From Mycobacterium nebraskense (lineage in GTDB: Bacteria > Actinomycetota > Actinomycetes > Mycobacteriales > Mycobacteriaceae), in the NCBI RefSeq assembly GCF_002102255.1, contig NZ_LQPH01000164.1, forward strand, positions 112,616 through 176,615: a DNA stretch of 64,000 nt. The letters run 5' to 3'. Positions 15,270 through 24,452 of this stretch are shown here, in pieces (the first letter of the stretch is position 1; every line of letters starts with the position of its first letter). Under the pieces are notes generated by a model. It did not search any database. It had not been told where the DNA came from and saw nothing but the letters and a program-made list of their open reading frames with translations. A program made the position numbers and the translations under genes.

Positions 15270-16400
15270 GTGTTGGGCGTCGACAAGAGTGGCCGCGTCT
15301 ACGTCGTGGGCGCGGTTCCGCTGCTGCATCCCGAGGTGCAGACGGTGCAGGAGATGCTGGAGGGCTGGCGTAACCAGCAGCTGTGTCGGAATCTGGCACA
15401 CGACACGATCGAGGATCGGATCCGCCTGGTTGAGCGGTTCCTGGCGTACACCAATGAGTTTCCGTGGACGTGGACGCCGGCCATGGTTGAGGAGTTCTTC
15501 AGTGACCTGCGCTCGGTGAAAAGGCGTAGGCAGTCGACGATCCGCGGTTACCAGAACGCGCTGCGGCTGTTTTGTTCTTATGTCAGCGATCCCGATTACG
15601 GCTGGGATCGGGTGTGCGAGCAGCGGTTCGGCACCCACCCCGCCCAGGTGTTTTTCGAATGGAACACCGCCGTGCACGTCCAAGACAACGAGCAGGCTCC
15701 GACCAAGCGGGCGTTCACCAAGCGCGAGCTGCAGGATTTCTTCGATCATGCCGACGACCGGGTGGCGCTGATCGCCGCGTCCGCCCGTAAGGGCTGGCTG
15801 CCGGCGTACCGCGATTCGGTGATGTTCAAGCTGGCCTACTCCTATGGCCTTCGGTTCAACGAGCTACGCCACCTGCAGACGGTGGACTTCGCCCGCAATC
15901 CGCACGCCCGAGAGTTCGGCCGCTACGGGCTGGTCCACGTGCGCTACGGCAAGGCCAAGAAGGGTTCGCCGCACAAAAGGCGCAGTGTGCTGACAGTCTT
16001 CGATTGGACACCCGAGGTCATCGGCGACTGGTTGGCCTATGGGCAGCCCAATATGGACGACGGTATTGACCTGTTTCCCAGCGAGCGCGGCGCGCTGGTC
16101 TCCGAAGATACGCTGCTGCGGCGGTTTCGGCGTTACTGCACCGACCTCGAGCTGTCGGCCGGACTGGATTTGCACTCGTTGCGCCGCTCCTATGCCACCC
16201 ATCTCATTGAGGATGGCTGGGACCCGATGTTCGTTCAGCTTCTCTCGAGCCCGCACAGGGGTGTCCACGACGTGCAACACGCACGTGGCGTTGGCGGCGA
16301 TCTTCGTGGCGGAGGTGGTTATCTGCAGCGGTCCATCACGCAGATTCCACGGAGGTTTGATGCTTGTGCAACGGGTACTGATGCCCACTTCGTCGCTTGA
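15270..16400 (+). pseudogene. Tyrosine recombinase/integrase, split by a Tn554-like insertion
   Basis: GTG 15270 follows a GGGGGG ribosome site. The N-terminal SAM-like domain (EDRIRLVERFLAYTNEFPWT) and most of the catalytic domain (YSYGLRFNELRHL with the first Arg; LHSLRRSYATHL with the HxxR equivalent) are present. After DPMFVQ (codon at 16236) the sequence departs into unrelated residues and stops at 16400. The missing end, QDQMGHEHASTTALY with the last His and Tyr, is found at 20251-20391. So a roughly 4.0-kb element sits between 16239 and 20250. The N-terminal fragment alone cannot carry out strand exchange. Confidence 0.85.
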
Positions 16401-17469
16401 ATCCTGGACGGTCCTCGGCGACGGAGGCGGCTCGGTGGAGCCAATCGAGCGCTACCTGGCCTATCTGACCGACATCGAGCGGTCCCCGAACACGGTCAAG
16501 GCCTATGCGCACGACCTGAAGGACTGGTTCGTCTTCCTCGACGCTCGCAGCCTGAACTGGCGCGAGGTCCGATTGGAGGATCTCGGGGAGTTCGTGTCCT
16601 GGCTGCGGCTGCCGCCGGCTGGCCGGGCTGGCGCAGTGGTGCTGTTGCCCTCGGCTGAGCATCACTGCTCTGCGGGAACCGTCAACCGGAAGCTGGCGGC
16701 GATCAGCGGCCTCTACACGTTTCACGCCCGGCACGGAGTCGACCTCGGCGACTTGGTCACTGAACTGCACCCAGGTCGGCGCCGGCGCTCGGGATGGAAG
16801 CCGTTCCTCTACCACCTGAGCAGCGGCCAGCCGGAGCGGCGGCGCACGATCAAGCTCCGGACCCCGCGTCAGCATCCGACCATTCTGACCGCCGGTCAGG
16901 TGCAGGCGATCCTAGATGCCTGCATCCACCTGCGGGATCGCTTGTTGTGGGCGTTGTTGTGGGACACAGGGATTCGGATTGGTGAAGCGCTAGGTCTGCG
17001 TCACGAGGACGTGGCCGCTGCCGAGGGTGAGTTGACGGTCGCGCCGCGATCCAACGACAACAGGGCGCGCGCCAAGTCGGCGACACCGCGCACCATCCCG
17101 ATCAGCCCGCAGCTCATCCGCCTCTACGCCGACTACCTGCACGACGAATACGGCGATCTGGACTCCGACTACGTGTTCGTCAACCTCTGGGGCGAACCGT
17201 TCGGGCACCCGTGGGGCTATCCCGCGGTCTACGACCTGGTGTTGCGGCTGCGCCGGAGCACCGGCATCGACTTCGATCCCCACTGGTATCGGCACACCTA
17301 CGCCACGCGTTTGCTCCGCCAGAACACCCCGATCGAGGTCGTCAGCACGCTGCTGGGACACTCCTCGATCGCGACCACGATGGACATTTACGGGCATCTG
17401 TCCGTCGAGGACGCCCGCCGGGCTCTGGAGGCGGCCGGCTTCCTGACCGGGCAGGAGGTGCAGTGGTGA
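16360..17469 (+). CDS. tnpA: TnpA-like tyrosine recombinase of Tn554 family
   Basis: 369 residues, close to the 361 of Tn554 TnpA. The N-terminal core-binding domain includes IERYLAYLTDIERSPNTVKA. The catalytic domain shows WDTGIRIGEALGL (Arg), HWYRHTYATRLL (HxxR), LLGHSSIATTMDIYGHL (His and Tyr nucleophile). A GGAGG ribosome site is 4 nt before ATG 16360; ATG 16381 is an alternative. Its stop overlaps tnpB in a GTGA. All catalytic residues are present, so it should be active. Confidence 0.85.
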   Translation: MLVQRVLMPTSSLESWTVLGDGGGSVEPIERYLAYLTDIERSPNTVKAYAHDLKDWFVFLDARSLNWREVRLEDLGEFVSWLRLPPAGRAGAVVLLPSAEHHCSAGTVNRKLAAISGLYTFHARHGVDLGDLVTELHPGRRRRSGWKPFLYHLSSGQPERRRTIKLRTPRQHPTILTAGQVQAILDACIHLRDRLLWALLWDTGIRIGEALGLRHEDVAAAEGELTVAPRSNDNRARAKSATPRTIPISPQLIRLYADYLHDEYGDLDSDYVFVNLWGEPFGHPWGYPAVYDLVLRLRRSTGIDFDPHWYRHTYATRLLRQNTPIEVVSTLLGHSSIATTMDIYGHLSVEDARRALEAAGFLTGQEVQW

Positions 17470-19721
17470 CCGCGGCAGTCCCGCCGCTACCGTCGGCTGC
17501 GGCTCCGGGCTTGCTGCGCAAGCTGGTGGCCGCGGTTCGACCGGAGTTCCGGGTGGACATCCTCGTTCCCGAGCGTGGTGCGCTGGTGTTCGACACCGCG
17601 CCGTGCCGGGTGCCGGGCTGCGTGCGCCAACCGCGCACCCGCGGGCTCTGCAAAGGCCACTACGTCGGTTGGCAGCAAGAAGGCCGCCCGGACATCGACG
17701 TGTTCGCCACGACTGCAGCACCGGAAGGGCTCGGGCGCAAAGAGCTCACGGTCTGCGCCGTCCAGGGCTGCCGGTACGGAGGTGCTCGCCGGGGTTTATG
17801 CCCACGCCACCAAGGGTTTTGGGAACGGTCCGGCATCGCCGACCGAGACGTATGGCTGGCTGCCGTTGCTCCGGTGGATGATCCCGATCATCCCGTCTGC
17901 GCGTTGTCCTATTGCACGCTATGGACGCAGGGACGGTCGCCGTTCTGCGTCAATCATCGGTCCCGATGGGCAGCGGTGGGATGTCCCGACATCGACGAGT
18001 TCATCGTGCTCTGCGAGTCCTATGGCGACGACCGGTTCGACTTCCGACCGTTCGGTGATCGCCGACAGCTCAAATTGGAGATGCAGTACGCGCTGCAGTG
18101 CCGGCACGATGAACGCCAGGTCAAGACTCCCGCTGCCGTCGCGCGTCCTGTCATCGCACTCACGGCCGCCAGTGGGGTGGCCTCGCTGCTGGACTGGCCG
18201 ATGGCACGTTGGATCGAGTTCTTCGACGCCAACCACGCTGCGCAACACGGCCAGAACGGACAGCTGGCGTTTCTGCGTTACGCCTATCGCTGTCTGGAGG
18301 ACCTGCACTGCGGCAGCGGGTGGGAGGCCGAGTTCCCGCGCGACGTGTGGGAGCTGCACCGGCTCGGCGTCGAGGGCCGCAAGCGGCTGCGCTTCGACGG
18401 CATTGCGCAACCGTGGCTGCGGGATCTGGCCAAGCGGTTCGCCCGCTGGCGGTTAAGCATCGGACGCAGCCCCAACCAGACCTACATCGACGTCCAGGCG
18501 GTGACGCGTTTGGCCGGCTTCTTGGCGTCCCCGCCGGTCGACATCACCAGCCTGGCCGGCATCAACCGCGCGGTATTGGAGCGCTACCTGGCCGACCTGT
18601 CCACCGACCCCCGGGCACTGCACTCCCGCAGCCGCGACATCAGCTCGCTCGGTGCGTTCCTCGACGCGATCCGCCGCCACGAGTGGGACCACGACCTGCC
18701 CGCGAGTGCCGCGTTCTATCCCGACGACTTCCCCAAACCCGCGAAACGCCTGCCCCGCGGGCTGGCCGAGCACATCATGGCCCAGGTCGAACAGCCCGCG
18801 AACCTCGACGGATGGAACAACCCCGAGAGTCGGCTGCTCACGATCATCCTGATGCGCTGCGGACTGCGCGTCGGTGACGCCACCAAGATCGCCTTCGACT
18901 GCGTCATCCGTGGCGGCGACGGAGCTCCCTATCTGCGCTACACCAACGGCAAGATGAAACGCGAAGCTCTCGTCCCGATCGACGAGGAAGTCGAGCAGGC
19001 CATCGCCGAGCAACAACAGCGGATCCTGCGCCGCTGGACCAACGGCAGCCCCTGGCTGTTCGCCGCTCCGAAGATGAACCCAGACGGCCGCCGGCCGCTG
19101 ACTACGCCCTCCTACCGCGGCCAGCTACGGGACTGGCTGGCGCGCTGCGAGATCCGCGACGAGCACGGCCGTCCAGTGCATCTGACTCCGCACCAATGGC
19201 GGCACACCTTTGGAACACGGTTGATCAACCGGGACGTGCCGCAAGAAGTCGTACGGGTGTTACTCGATCACTCCAGCGGTGAGATGACAGCTCACTACGC
19301 CCGCCTTCACGACACCACCGTCCGCCGGCACTGGGAGTCCGCCCGCAAGGTCGATGCCAGGGGCCAAACCGTTGCGATCGACCCCGACGGCCCACTGGCC
19401 GAAGCGAACTGGGCCAAGCAACGGCTCGGGCGCGTGACCCAAGCATTGCCCAACGGCTTCTGCGGGCTGCCAGTTCAAAAGACCTGCCCGCATGCCAATG
19501 CTTGTCTGACATGTCCGATGTTCGTGACTACGCCCGAGTTCCTGCCGCAACACCACGAACACCGTCAGCAAGTCCTGCAGATCATCTCCGCTGCCGAGGC
19601 GCGCGGTCAGTTACGCCTCGTCGAGATGAACCAACAAGTCCTGGGAAACCTCGACACCATCATCACCACACTCGAAACCGACTCCGGTTCAGAGGAATTG
19701 GATTCTGCTGATGCGGGCTGA
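17466..19721 (+). CDS. tnpB: TnpB-like tyrosine recombinase of Tn554 family
   Basis: 751 residues from GTG 17466, coupled to tnpA. The N-terminal third has repeated Cys-rich modules (CRVPGCVRQPRTRGLCKGHY; CAVQGCRYGGARRGLCPRHQ; CALSYCTLW...FCVNH), likely zinc knuckles. The C-terminal catalytic domain has MRCGLRVGDATKI (Arg), HQWRHTFGTRLI (HxxR), LLDHSSGEMTAHYARL (His, Tyr). A final Cys cluster (CPHANACLTCPMF) precedes the EFLPQHHEHRQQ helix. TnpB is required with TnpA for Tn554 transposition. Complete and apparently functional. Confidence 0.85.
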   Translation: MTAAVPPLPSAAAPGLLRKLVAAVRPEFRVDILVPERGALVFDTAPCRVPGCVRQPRTRGLCKGHYVGWQQEGRPDIDVFATTAAPEGLGRKELTVCAVQGCRYGGARRGLCPRHQGFWERSGIADRDVWLAAVAPVDDPDHPVCALSYCTLWTQGRSPFCVNHRSRWAAVGCPDIDEFIVLCESYGDDRFDFRPFGDRRQLKLEMQYALQCRHDERQVKTPAAVARPVIALTAASGVASLLDWPMARWIEFFDANHAAQHGQNGQLAFLRYAYRCLEDLHCGSGWEAEFPRDVWELHRLGVEGRKRLRFDGIAQPWLRDLAKRFARWRLSIGRSPNQTYIDVQAVTRLAGFLASPPVDITSLAGINRAVLERYLADLSTDPRALHSRSRDISSLGAFLDAIRRHEWDHDLPASAAFYPDDFPKPAKRLPRGLAEHIMAQVEQPANLDGWNNPESRLLTIILMRCGLRVGDATKIAFDCVIRGGDGAPYLRYTNGKMKREALVPIDEEVEQAIAEQQQRILRRWTNGSPWLFAAPKMNPDGRRPLTTPSYRGQLRDWLARCEIRDEHGRPVHLTPHQWRHTFGTRLINRDVPQEVVRVLLDHSSGEMTAHYARLHDTTVRRHWESARKVDARGQTVAIDPDGPLAEANWAKQRLGRVTQALPNGFCGLPVQKTCPHANACLTCPMFVTTPEFLPQHHEHRQQVLQIISAAEARGQLRLVEMNQQVLGNLDTIITTLETDSGSEELDSADAG

Positions 19722-20391
19722 CAACACCCGGCACCTCATCGTCGCCGCCCGACAACGCCACGAACTCACCCGAGCCAAGGCGATCCAGGCATTGAGGACC
19801 CTCGACGCCGAAGGGCGCCCGGTCACCTTCGAGGCCGTGGCTCAAGCAGCGGCGGTGTCTCGGTCCTGGCTCTACGCGCAATCCGACGTCCGAGCTGAGA
19901 TCGAACGGCTTCGCGCTGCCCACCGTCGAGCACCCGCGACACCGGTCCCCGCGCGGCAACGAACCTCGGACGCCTCACTGCTACGCAGGCTCGAAGCCGC
20001 CAACCAGCGCAACCGGAAATTGGCCGAGGAGAACCGCACGCTCCGAGACCAACTCGCCCGAGCACTCGGCCAGCAGCGCACCGCATCCGAAACCACGTCA
20101 ACCCGCACCCCCCGGAAACGTCTCAGCTCGATAACGATCGGTCCCTGCTTAAAGGCCTCCCCCATGACCCCACCTCAAACGTCGACGACAACGTCCACAA
20201 CGAAACACCGCAGGTCAAAGCCCCGAATAGGCCAGCGGCTCAAGATAATGCAAGACCAAATGGGCCACGAACACGCCAGCACCACCGCGCTTTACACCTG
20301 CGTCTCTAGCGATTTCCGCACTCGCGCCCTGCGCCGCGCGCTCGACGCCACCATCGCCGACGCTCTTTCGTTGGGCGAGGAGTCCTCATGA
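19711..20391 (+). CDS. tnpC: Chimeric ORF: TnpC-like (DUF6262) fused to the displaced integrase C-terminus
   Basis: 226 residues. Residues 1 to about 135 are TnpC-like: RHELTRAKAIQALRTLDAEG, a helix-turn-helix (FEAVAQAAAVSRSWLYAQ) and a coiled coil (LLRRLEAANQRNRKLAEENR). TnpC guides target choice in Tn554. A low-complexity Ser/Thr stretch follows, and from residue 181 the frame reads QDQMGHEHASTTALYTCVSS, then DFRTRALRRALDATIADAL, which is the C-terminal end of the integrase begun at 15270. The fusion comes from insertion of the element and the lack of a stop at its right end. It overlaps tnpB by 11 nt and the XRE gene by 4 nt. Confidence 0.8.
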   Translation: MRADNTRHLIVAARQRHELTRAKAIQALRTLDAEGRPVTFEAVAQAAAVSRSWLYAQSDVRAEIERLRAAHRRAPATPVPARQRTSDASLLRRLEAANQRNRKLAEENRTLRDQLARALGQQRTASETTSTRTPRKRLSSITIGPCLKASPMTPPQTSTTTSTTKHRRSKPRIGQRLKIMQDQMGHEHASTTALYTCVSSDFRTRALRRALDATIADALSLGEESS

Positions 20392-20738
20392 AGCGACAAG
20401 TCGACTATGCCTGGCGGCTCGCCGAAATCATGGCCGCGCACGGCATGCACAACACTACCGACCTGATTCCCCGCCTTGCCGAACGCGGAATCCAGCTGTC
20501 TCGACCGCAAGTGTATCGAGTCGTTCACCAACGGCCAGAACGGGTTTCACTGCAAATGATAGCCGCCTTGTGCGACATCTTCGGCTGCGGAGTCGAGGAC
20601 CTGGTCACCGTCACCGCCACCGATGTTCGCCGCAAGAAAACCGCCTCAGCCAGAGCCGCGGCCTCTGCTCCCAACGTCGTGGATCTCAACAAATCCGTGC
20701 GCCCGCGCCGGGCCCGGGTGATCCGCGATGACCAATAA
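20388..20738 (+). CDS. XRE-type helix-turn-helix regulator of the recombinase operon
   Basis: 116 residues. WRLAEIMAAHGMHNTTDLIP, RLAERGIQLSRPQVYRVVHQ and SLQMIAALCDIFGCGVEDLV form a Cro/C1-like DNA-binding domain; the C-terminus is basic and flexible. The start overlaps the integrase C-terminus (ATGA) and its end overlaps the next gene, so it belongs to the original integrase operon that the Tn554-like element interrupted. It may control or assist excision (inference). Confidence 0.75.
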   Translation: MKRQVDYAWRLAEIMAAHGMHNTTDLIPRLAERGIQLSRPQVYRVVHQRPERVSLQMIAALCDIFGCGVEDLVTVTATDVRRKKTASARAAASAPNVVDLNKSVRPRRARVIRDDQ

Positions 20739-22221
20739 CCGTAGCGGCCATGGTCGCGGACGCGGACGACCTCACGTCAAGGGAGAAATCGCGTGTACAC
20801 GCTGCGGCCGCATGTCGGTCCAGAACCGCACCCCCTCCTGGCCCTGCGAGCAACTGTGCAACAGCTGCTTTTACACCGCGATGCGCACCCACGGCGTCTG
20901 CCCCCGTTGCGGACACGATGGCCTGCTGCCTGGACGCGCCAACCGTACCGATCCCAAGCCGGTATGTCTGACATGCGCGAGCATCCCCGAGGACTACCGA
21001 TGTCGCACCTGCGCCACCGAAGGCCAGATCTACCGTGGCGGTCGATGTGCGCGCTGCGCCCTGCGTGATGACCTGACGGCCCTGATCGTGGACGGGGCCG
21101 TAGATCCGGCCACGATGAGCACGATCGTAGAAATCCTCTGTGGGGTCGAGCGACCCGAGAGCATCCTCACCTGGAAACGCTCTCCCAAAGTGCGGTCACT
21201 GCTGTCGAGCCTTTCGAGCGGCGAAATTCCCCTTAGCCACGACGGCCTCGACGCCGTCAGTCAAGGCACCCAAGAGGTTTCGCATCTGCGCAGCCTGTTC
21301 GAGCACCATGGTCTACTCCCCCACCGCGATGAATATCTAGCACGTTTCGAAAGCTGGCTTACCGCCAAACTCGACACCATCGCCGAGCCGGCCATCCGAG
21401 CTCCCGTTGAACAGTTCGCCACCTGGCATCATCTGCGCCGGCTGCGCGGCAACTCCACACCAGGGCACGCCTCTGAAAGATCGATGCTATCGGCCAAGCA
21501 GCAAGTGACCGAGACGATCAAATTCCTCACCTGGCTGCACGACACCCACCATCGCACCGCAGCTGACTGCCTTCAGCAGGACCTCGACGAATGGCTCGTC
21601 AGCGGACCCACCACACGCCACAAAACCCGCGCGTTCTTCGCCTGGGCCAAGAAAAGCAACATCAACACCACTGTGCGATTCGTAAACCAACAGCCCAAGC
21701 ACGTTCCTATGCTCACCCAGGAGCAACGGTTGACCTGGATCAAGGCGCTCCTCAGCGGCAACCCGGGATCCCTTCACTATCGAGTCGCCGGCCTTCTGCT
21801 CCTGCTCTACGCACAACCACTGGTCAGAATCACCGCACTGCCAGCCACCGCGGTCGCGGTCACCACCAACGACGTGCGCATATCCCTCGGGAACGAACCC
21901 GTGCCGGTGCCGGAACCCTTCGCAGGCATCCTTGTCGAGCTAGTACGCCGCAGACCCAACCTCCGAACGGCTGGCGGTGGGATCGCCAACCCGTGGCTAT
22001 TCCCAGCGCAACGACCCGGGAAGCACCTGGACGCAATCACTTTGCAGCATGACCTCACCCGCGCGGGAATCAGTGTTCTCGCTGCACGCAACTCGGCGCT
22101 GCGCACGCTTGTCGCTGAGATGCCCCCTCCTATCGTGGCCAAGCTTTTGGGCTTCAGCGACAACTGCACCCAGCGGCACGCCCAACTGGCGGCTCAACCC
22201 TGGTCGCGGTACGTCACCTAG
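20728..22221 (+). CDS. Zinc-ribbon protein with degenerate tyrosine-recombinase domain
   Basis: 497 residues. The N-terminal 115 residues hold several CxxC pairs (CTRCGRMS, CNSCFYTA, CPRCGHDG, CLTCASIP, CRTCATEG, CARCALRD), probably three zinc ribbons. The central and C-terminal parts follow a core-binding plus catalytic-domain plan (EQFATWHHLRRLRG; LLLLYAQPLVRITALPATAV; ALRTLVAEMPPPIVAKLLGF). The HxxR and the tyrosine motif are not recognisable, so it is probably a non-catalytic partner of the integrase. It is the third gene of the interrupted operon. Confidence 0.65.
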   Translation: MTNNRSGHGRGRGRPHVKGEIACTRCGRMSVQNRTPSWPCEQLCNSCFYTAMRTHGVCPRCGHDGLLPGRANRTDPKPVCLTCASIPEDYRCRTCATEGQIYRGGRCARCALRDDLTALIVDGAVDPATMSTIVEILCGVERPESILTWKRSPKVRSLLSSLSSGEIPLSHDGLDAVSQGTQEVSHLRSLFEHHGLLPHRDEYLARFESWLTAKLDTIAEPAIRAPVEQFATWHHLRRLRGNSTPGHASERSMLSAKQQVTETIKFLTWLHDTHHRTAADCLQQDLDEWLVSGPTTRHKTRAFFAWAKKSNINTTVRFVNQQPKHVPMLTQEQRLTWIKALLSGNPGSLHYRVAGLLLLLYAQPLVRITALPATAVAVTTNDVRISLGNEPVPVPEPFAGILVELVRRRPNLRTAGGGIANPWLFPAQRPGKHLDAITLQHDLTRAGISVLAARNSALRTLVAEMPPPIVAKLLGFSDNCTQRHAQLAAQPWSRYVT

Positions 22222-22286
22222 CTAACGGCCGAGCGTCGGTAGCTCACGATGTCGGAAACTTGGCGTCAACACGTCGATTTCGACCA

Positions 22287-22321
22287 AATACGACGGAAAC
22301 GAATATGCAGCCTCACCGGTA
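22287..22321 (+). repeat. 35-bp dispersed repeat, copy 1
   Basis: Starts AATACGACGGAAACGAATAT and ends ACCGGTA. It matches 30464-30498 at 31 of 35 positions; a weaker copy is at 23486-23520. It lies just upstream of the UPF0489 gene; function unknown. Confidence 0.6.
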
Positions 22322-22493
22322 AACCACGCTGCATTCTTTATTCTGTTGTGTGGCACAGTGTTTTACTTTCACCAGACGCCGACCATTGGTCTTATGTGTT
22401 CTAATCTGGTTGTCTCCTAGACGGTTTCGTGTTCATGCGGTTGCGCATCTCCCTGGTTCTCATTCATCATATGAATCATTTGAGCGGGGAAGC

Positions 22494-23378
22494 ATGGGGT
22501 TGTGCCTGGCCATCGCCGATTGTGGCCTTGAGCCGCTCCCCCGGCGGGGGAACGGCGGCCATCATGGCGCGCAGCCTGCCTACCTGGTTTTGTCGCCAAC
22601 CGGTAGCGTATATCCCGTGCAGCGTGTGCTCGATATCGACGTTGATTTCTTTGTTGAGCCGACTGTGTATGACCCCGACGGTGATGATGATCGCCCCGAC
22701 CCCGCCGAGCACACTGTGTGGTCGGCCGCTGAGGCGCTGGGATTTCTACGGGAGCGCTGCGGTCTCGTGGGTCGAGGGCCTGGGTTTCTCACAGAAACCC
22801 ACGATCAACTATTCGGGTCGTGGCGCAATGCGATTGCTGCTGGCATTCTCAAGCCGCCGTTTCATGTGACACATGTCGATGGGCATGCCGATCTCGGGCT
22901 CGGCTACCAGGGCCATGAATACTTGATGACCAACCTCCTATTCCAGGCGCGGGCGGCGCGCGCTTACCCAAGCCCATCGCCGGGCGAGCAAGGACTCACC
23001 CAGGGAACCTGGCTCCTCTACGCGATCGCCTGCCGCTGGCTAAACGACCTGACCTACGTGCATTTGGACAACGAGAACGGCGGCGCTGAAGCATTCTCGT
23101 TCATCCTTAATACCTTGAAGCCGGGCGGCGATGCGATTCAACTCAGGGCAATGACGCCAGAAGCCCTGTCGCACTGGGCACTCAGTGGTTACGCAGATGA
23201 CTGCGAGTTCGCCCACATCGAGCCTGAAGTCCCCTACGAGGTCTGCCTGTGGAGCAAATGGCAGGCCGAACAGCCTTACGATTTCGTCTGTCTGACCCGA
23301 TCTCCGCAGTACGCACCGCTCACCGCCGATCCCTTGTACGAATTGATCGCCGAAACGTTCATCGACCCGATCGCATAG
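22494..23378 (+). CDS. UPF0489-family protein (peptide-arginase-like)
   Basis: 294 residues. VLDIDVDFFVEP (about 43-54) and HVTHVDGHADLGLGYQGHEY (about 125-144) are the Asp/His metal-binding motifs of this arginase-like fold; LDNENGGAEAF follows. Some members convert arginine to ornithine within ribosomal peptides (OspR-type peptide arginases). No RiPP precursor or maturase is seen nearby, so the substrate is unknown. ATG 22494 has GCGGGGA upstream; GTG 22617 would give a shorter form starting right before the conserved core. It lies next to an IetAS-type island and may be an independent cargo gene. Confidence 0.7.
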   Translation: MGLCLAIADCGLEPLPRRGNGGHHGAQPAYLVLSPTGSVYPVQRVLDIDVDFFVEPTVYDPDGDDDRPDPAEHTVWSAAEALGFLRERCGLVGRGPGFLTETHDQLFGSWRNAIAAGILKPPFHVTHVDGHADLGLGYQGHEYLMTNLLFQARAARAYPSPSPGEQGLTQGTWLLYAIACRWLNDLTYVHLDNENGGAEAFSFILNTLKPGGDAIQLRAMTPEALSHWALSGYADDCEFAHIEPEVPYEVCLWSKWQAEQPYDFVCLTRSPQYAPLTADPLYELIAETFIDPIA

Positions 23379-23485
23379 TCGTCATCCGGGTTGTTCCGGC
23401 GCCGAAACCTGTGCTGCCGCCATGCCGTCTGGACGGGCGCTCTCCCCCACCGACTCGCTGAGGGATCAAGATTCCTGTCCGGAGG

Positions 23486-23520
23486 AATACGGCCGAATCG
23501 AATATGGCGGGTTGCCAGTA
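23486..23520 (+). repeat. 35-bp dispersed repeat, weaker copy 2
   Basis: AATACGGCCGAATCGAATAT followed by GGCGGGTTGCCAGTA; shares the AATAC-GAAtCGAATATG core with copies at 22287 and 30464 but differs at about 8 positions. Confidence 0.4.
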
Positions 23521-23544
23521 AATGTCGTTCTGCCTAAGCCGATC

Positions 23545-24450
23545 TCACTCCGCTTTGGATGACGGTAGGTACCGGATGAGTGTTTCATCACCGGTGTCGG
23601 TTGCGCCCCGAAAAAGGTACTGTCCGAGTGCCGTCCACAAGCGGCGTTCCTCGTCGGGCGTTTGCGGAGAGGCGACGCCTAGTGCATTGAGCAGATCTCG
23701 CCGATGTAGGTCGTAGACCGAGCGGACGAGGTCTCCGAACGCGATCGCAGCGCTGACCGCTGAGCGGTATGTCAGGAACGACAGCAGGGCAGCTCCGAGA
23801 GCGCTCGGAATCCAGACCGCACCACTGAGCTGGCCGTTCATGCCCATTGCGGCCGCGATGACCGCGGTTACCGCTGACAGCGTCGCGACCACGACGAACT
23901 GGTCGATCGCCCTGCGGCCGTCGTCGACGATGGTGCGGACCGCATCGGGCAGCAGGAGGTATTGGCGTGGCCAGAACAAGACACTGTCGAGTCCGTATCG
24001 TTCTCGGCTGTAGTTCTCAGCAGCCAGCAATGCATTTCCCAGGCGTGTGGGCAGGAAATCATTTGTGCTGGAAGGGAACTCGCGGAGAATCCGGGTGGAG
24101 TCGGAGGTGTCGTCGTCGTCGAGCCGACCATAACGGCGCTGTTCCACCCAAATGCCGGGTTTGCGCAGCCAGTGGGGCCGCCAGTAGCCCTCCCACCACC
24201 CTACGAGCCTGTCCACCTGCGTGCCGATGAGGACGGCGAACAGCAGCACCGCTGCCGCTGCTGACGCGACGATGAGCCACCGCTCCGGATTTGGCACGGT
24301 CCGTGCGAGCTCGCGTACGGCTGCCCAACTACCAGCGGTCACGACCAGGGCGCCCACTGCTGTGATGAAGCCGAGGCTTGGGAGCAGCAGACCGACGAGG
24401 AACCGTTTGTCCAGGAGGTCGGCGGTTTTGCCGAAGATGGTGCTGAGCAT
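23545..24450 (-). CDS. Membrane protein of unknown function
   Basis: 301 residues. Two N-terminal membrane segments (about 17-38 VGLLLPSLGFITAVGALVVT; 57-77 WLIVASAAAAVLLFAVLIGT), a soluble domain of about 100 residues (GKPGIWVEQRRYGRL-like part onward to LLLPDAVRTIVDDGRRA), then two more membrane segments (about 190-235). The C-terminus is cytoplasmic-like. Start 24450 is 2 nt after the stop of the gene at 24453-25013, so the two are co-translated. Function not recognised; position suggests a membrane effector or sensor for the neighbouring island. Confidence 0.6.
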   Translation of the reverse strand: MLSTIFGKTADLLDKRFLVGLLLPSLGFITAVGALVVTAGSWAAVRELARTVPNPERWLIVASAAAAVLLFAVLIGTQVDRLVGWWEGYWRPHWLRKPGIWVEQRRYGRLDDDDTSDSTRILREFPSSTNDFLPTRLGNALLAAENYSRERYGLDSVLFWPRQYLLLPDAVRTIVDDGRRAIDQFVVVATLSAVTAVIAAAMGMNGQLSGAVWIPSALGAALLSFLTYRSAVSAAIAFGDLVRSVYDLHRRDLLNALGVASPQTPDEERRLWTALGQYLFRGATDTGDETLIRYLPSSKAE

Positions 24451-24452
24451 CG

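Larger units (their letters stand above)
16239..20250 (+). mobile_element. Tn554-like transposon inserted in the integrase gene
   Basis: Holds tnpA, tnpB and tnpC homologues in the Tn554 order. Boundaries are inferred from where the host integrase reading breaks (after codon 16236-16238) and resumes (at 20251). No inverted repeats are visible at the ends, as expected for Tn554-type elements, which recombine through short att cores. Confidence 0.75.
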
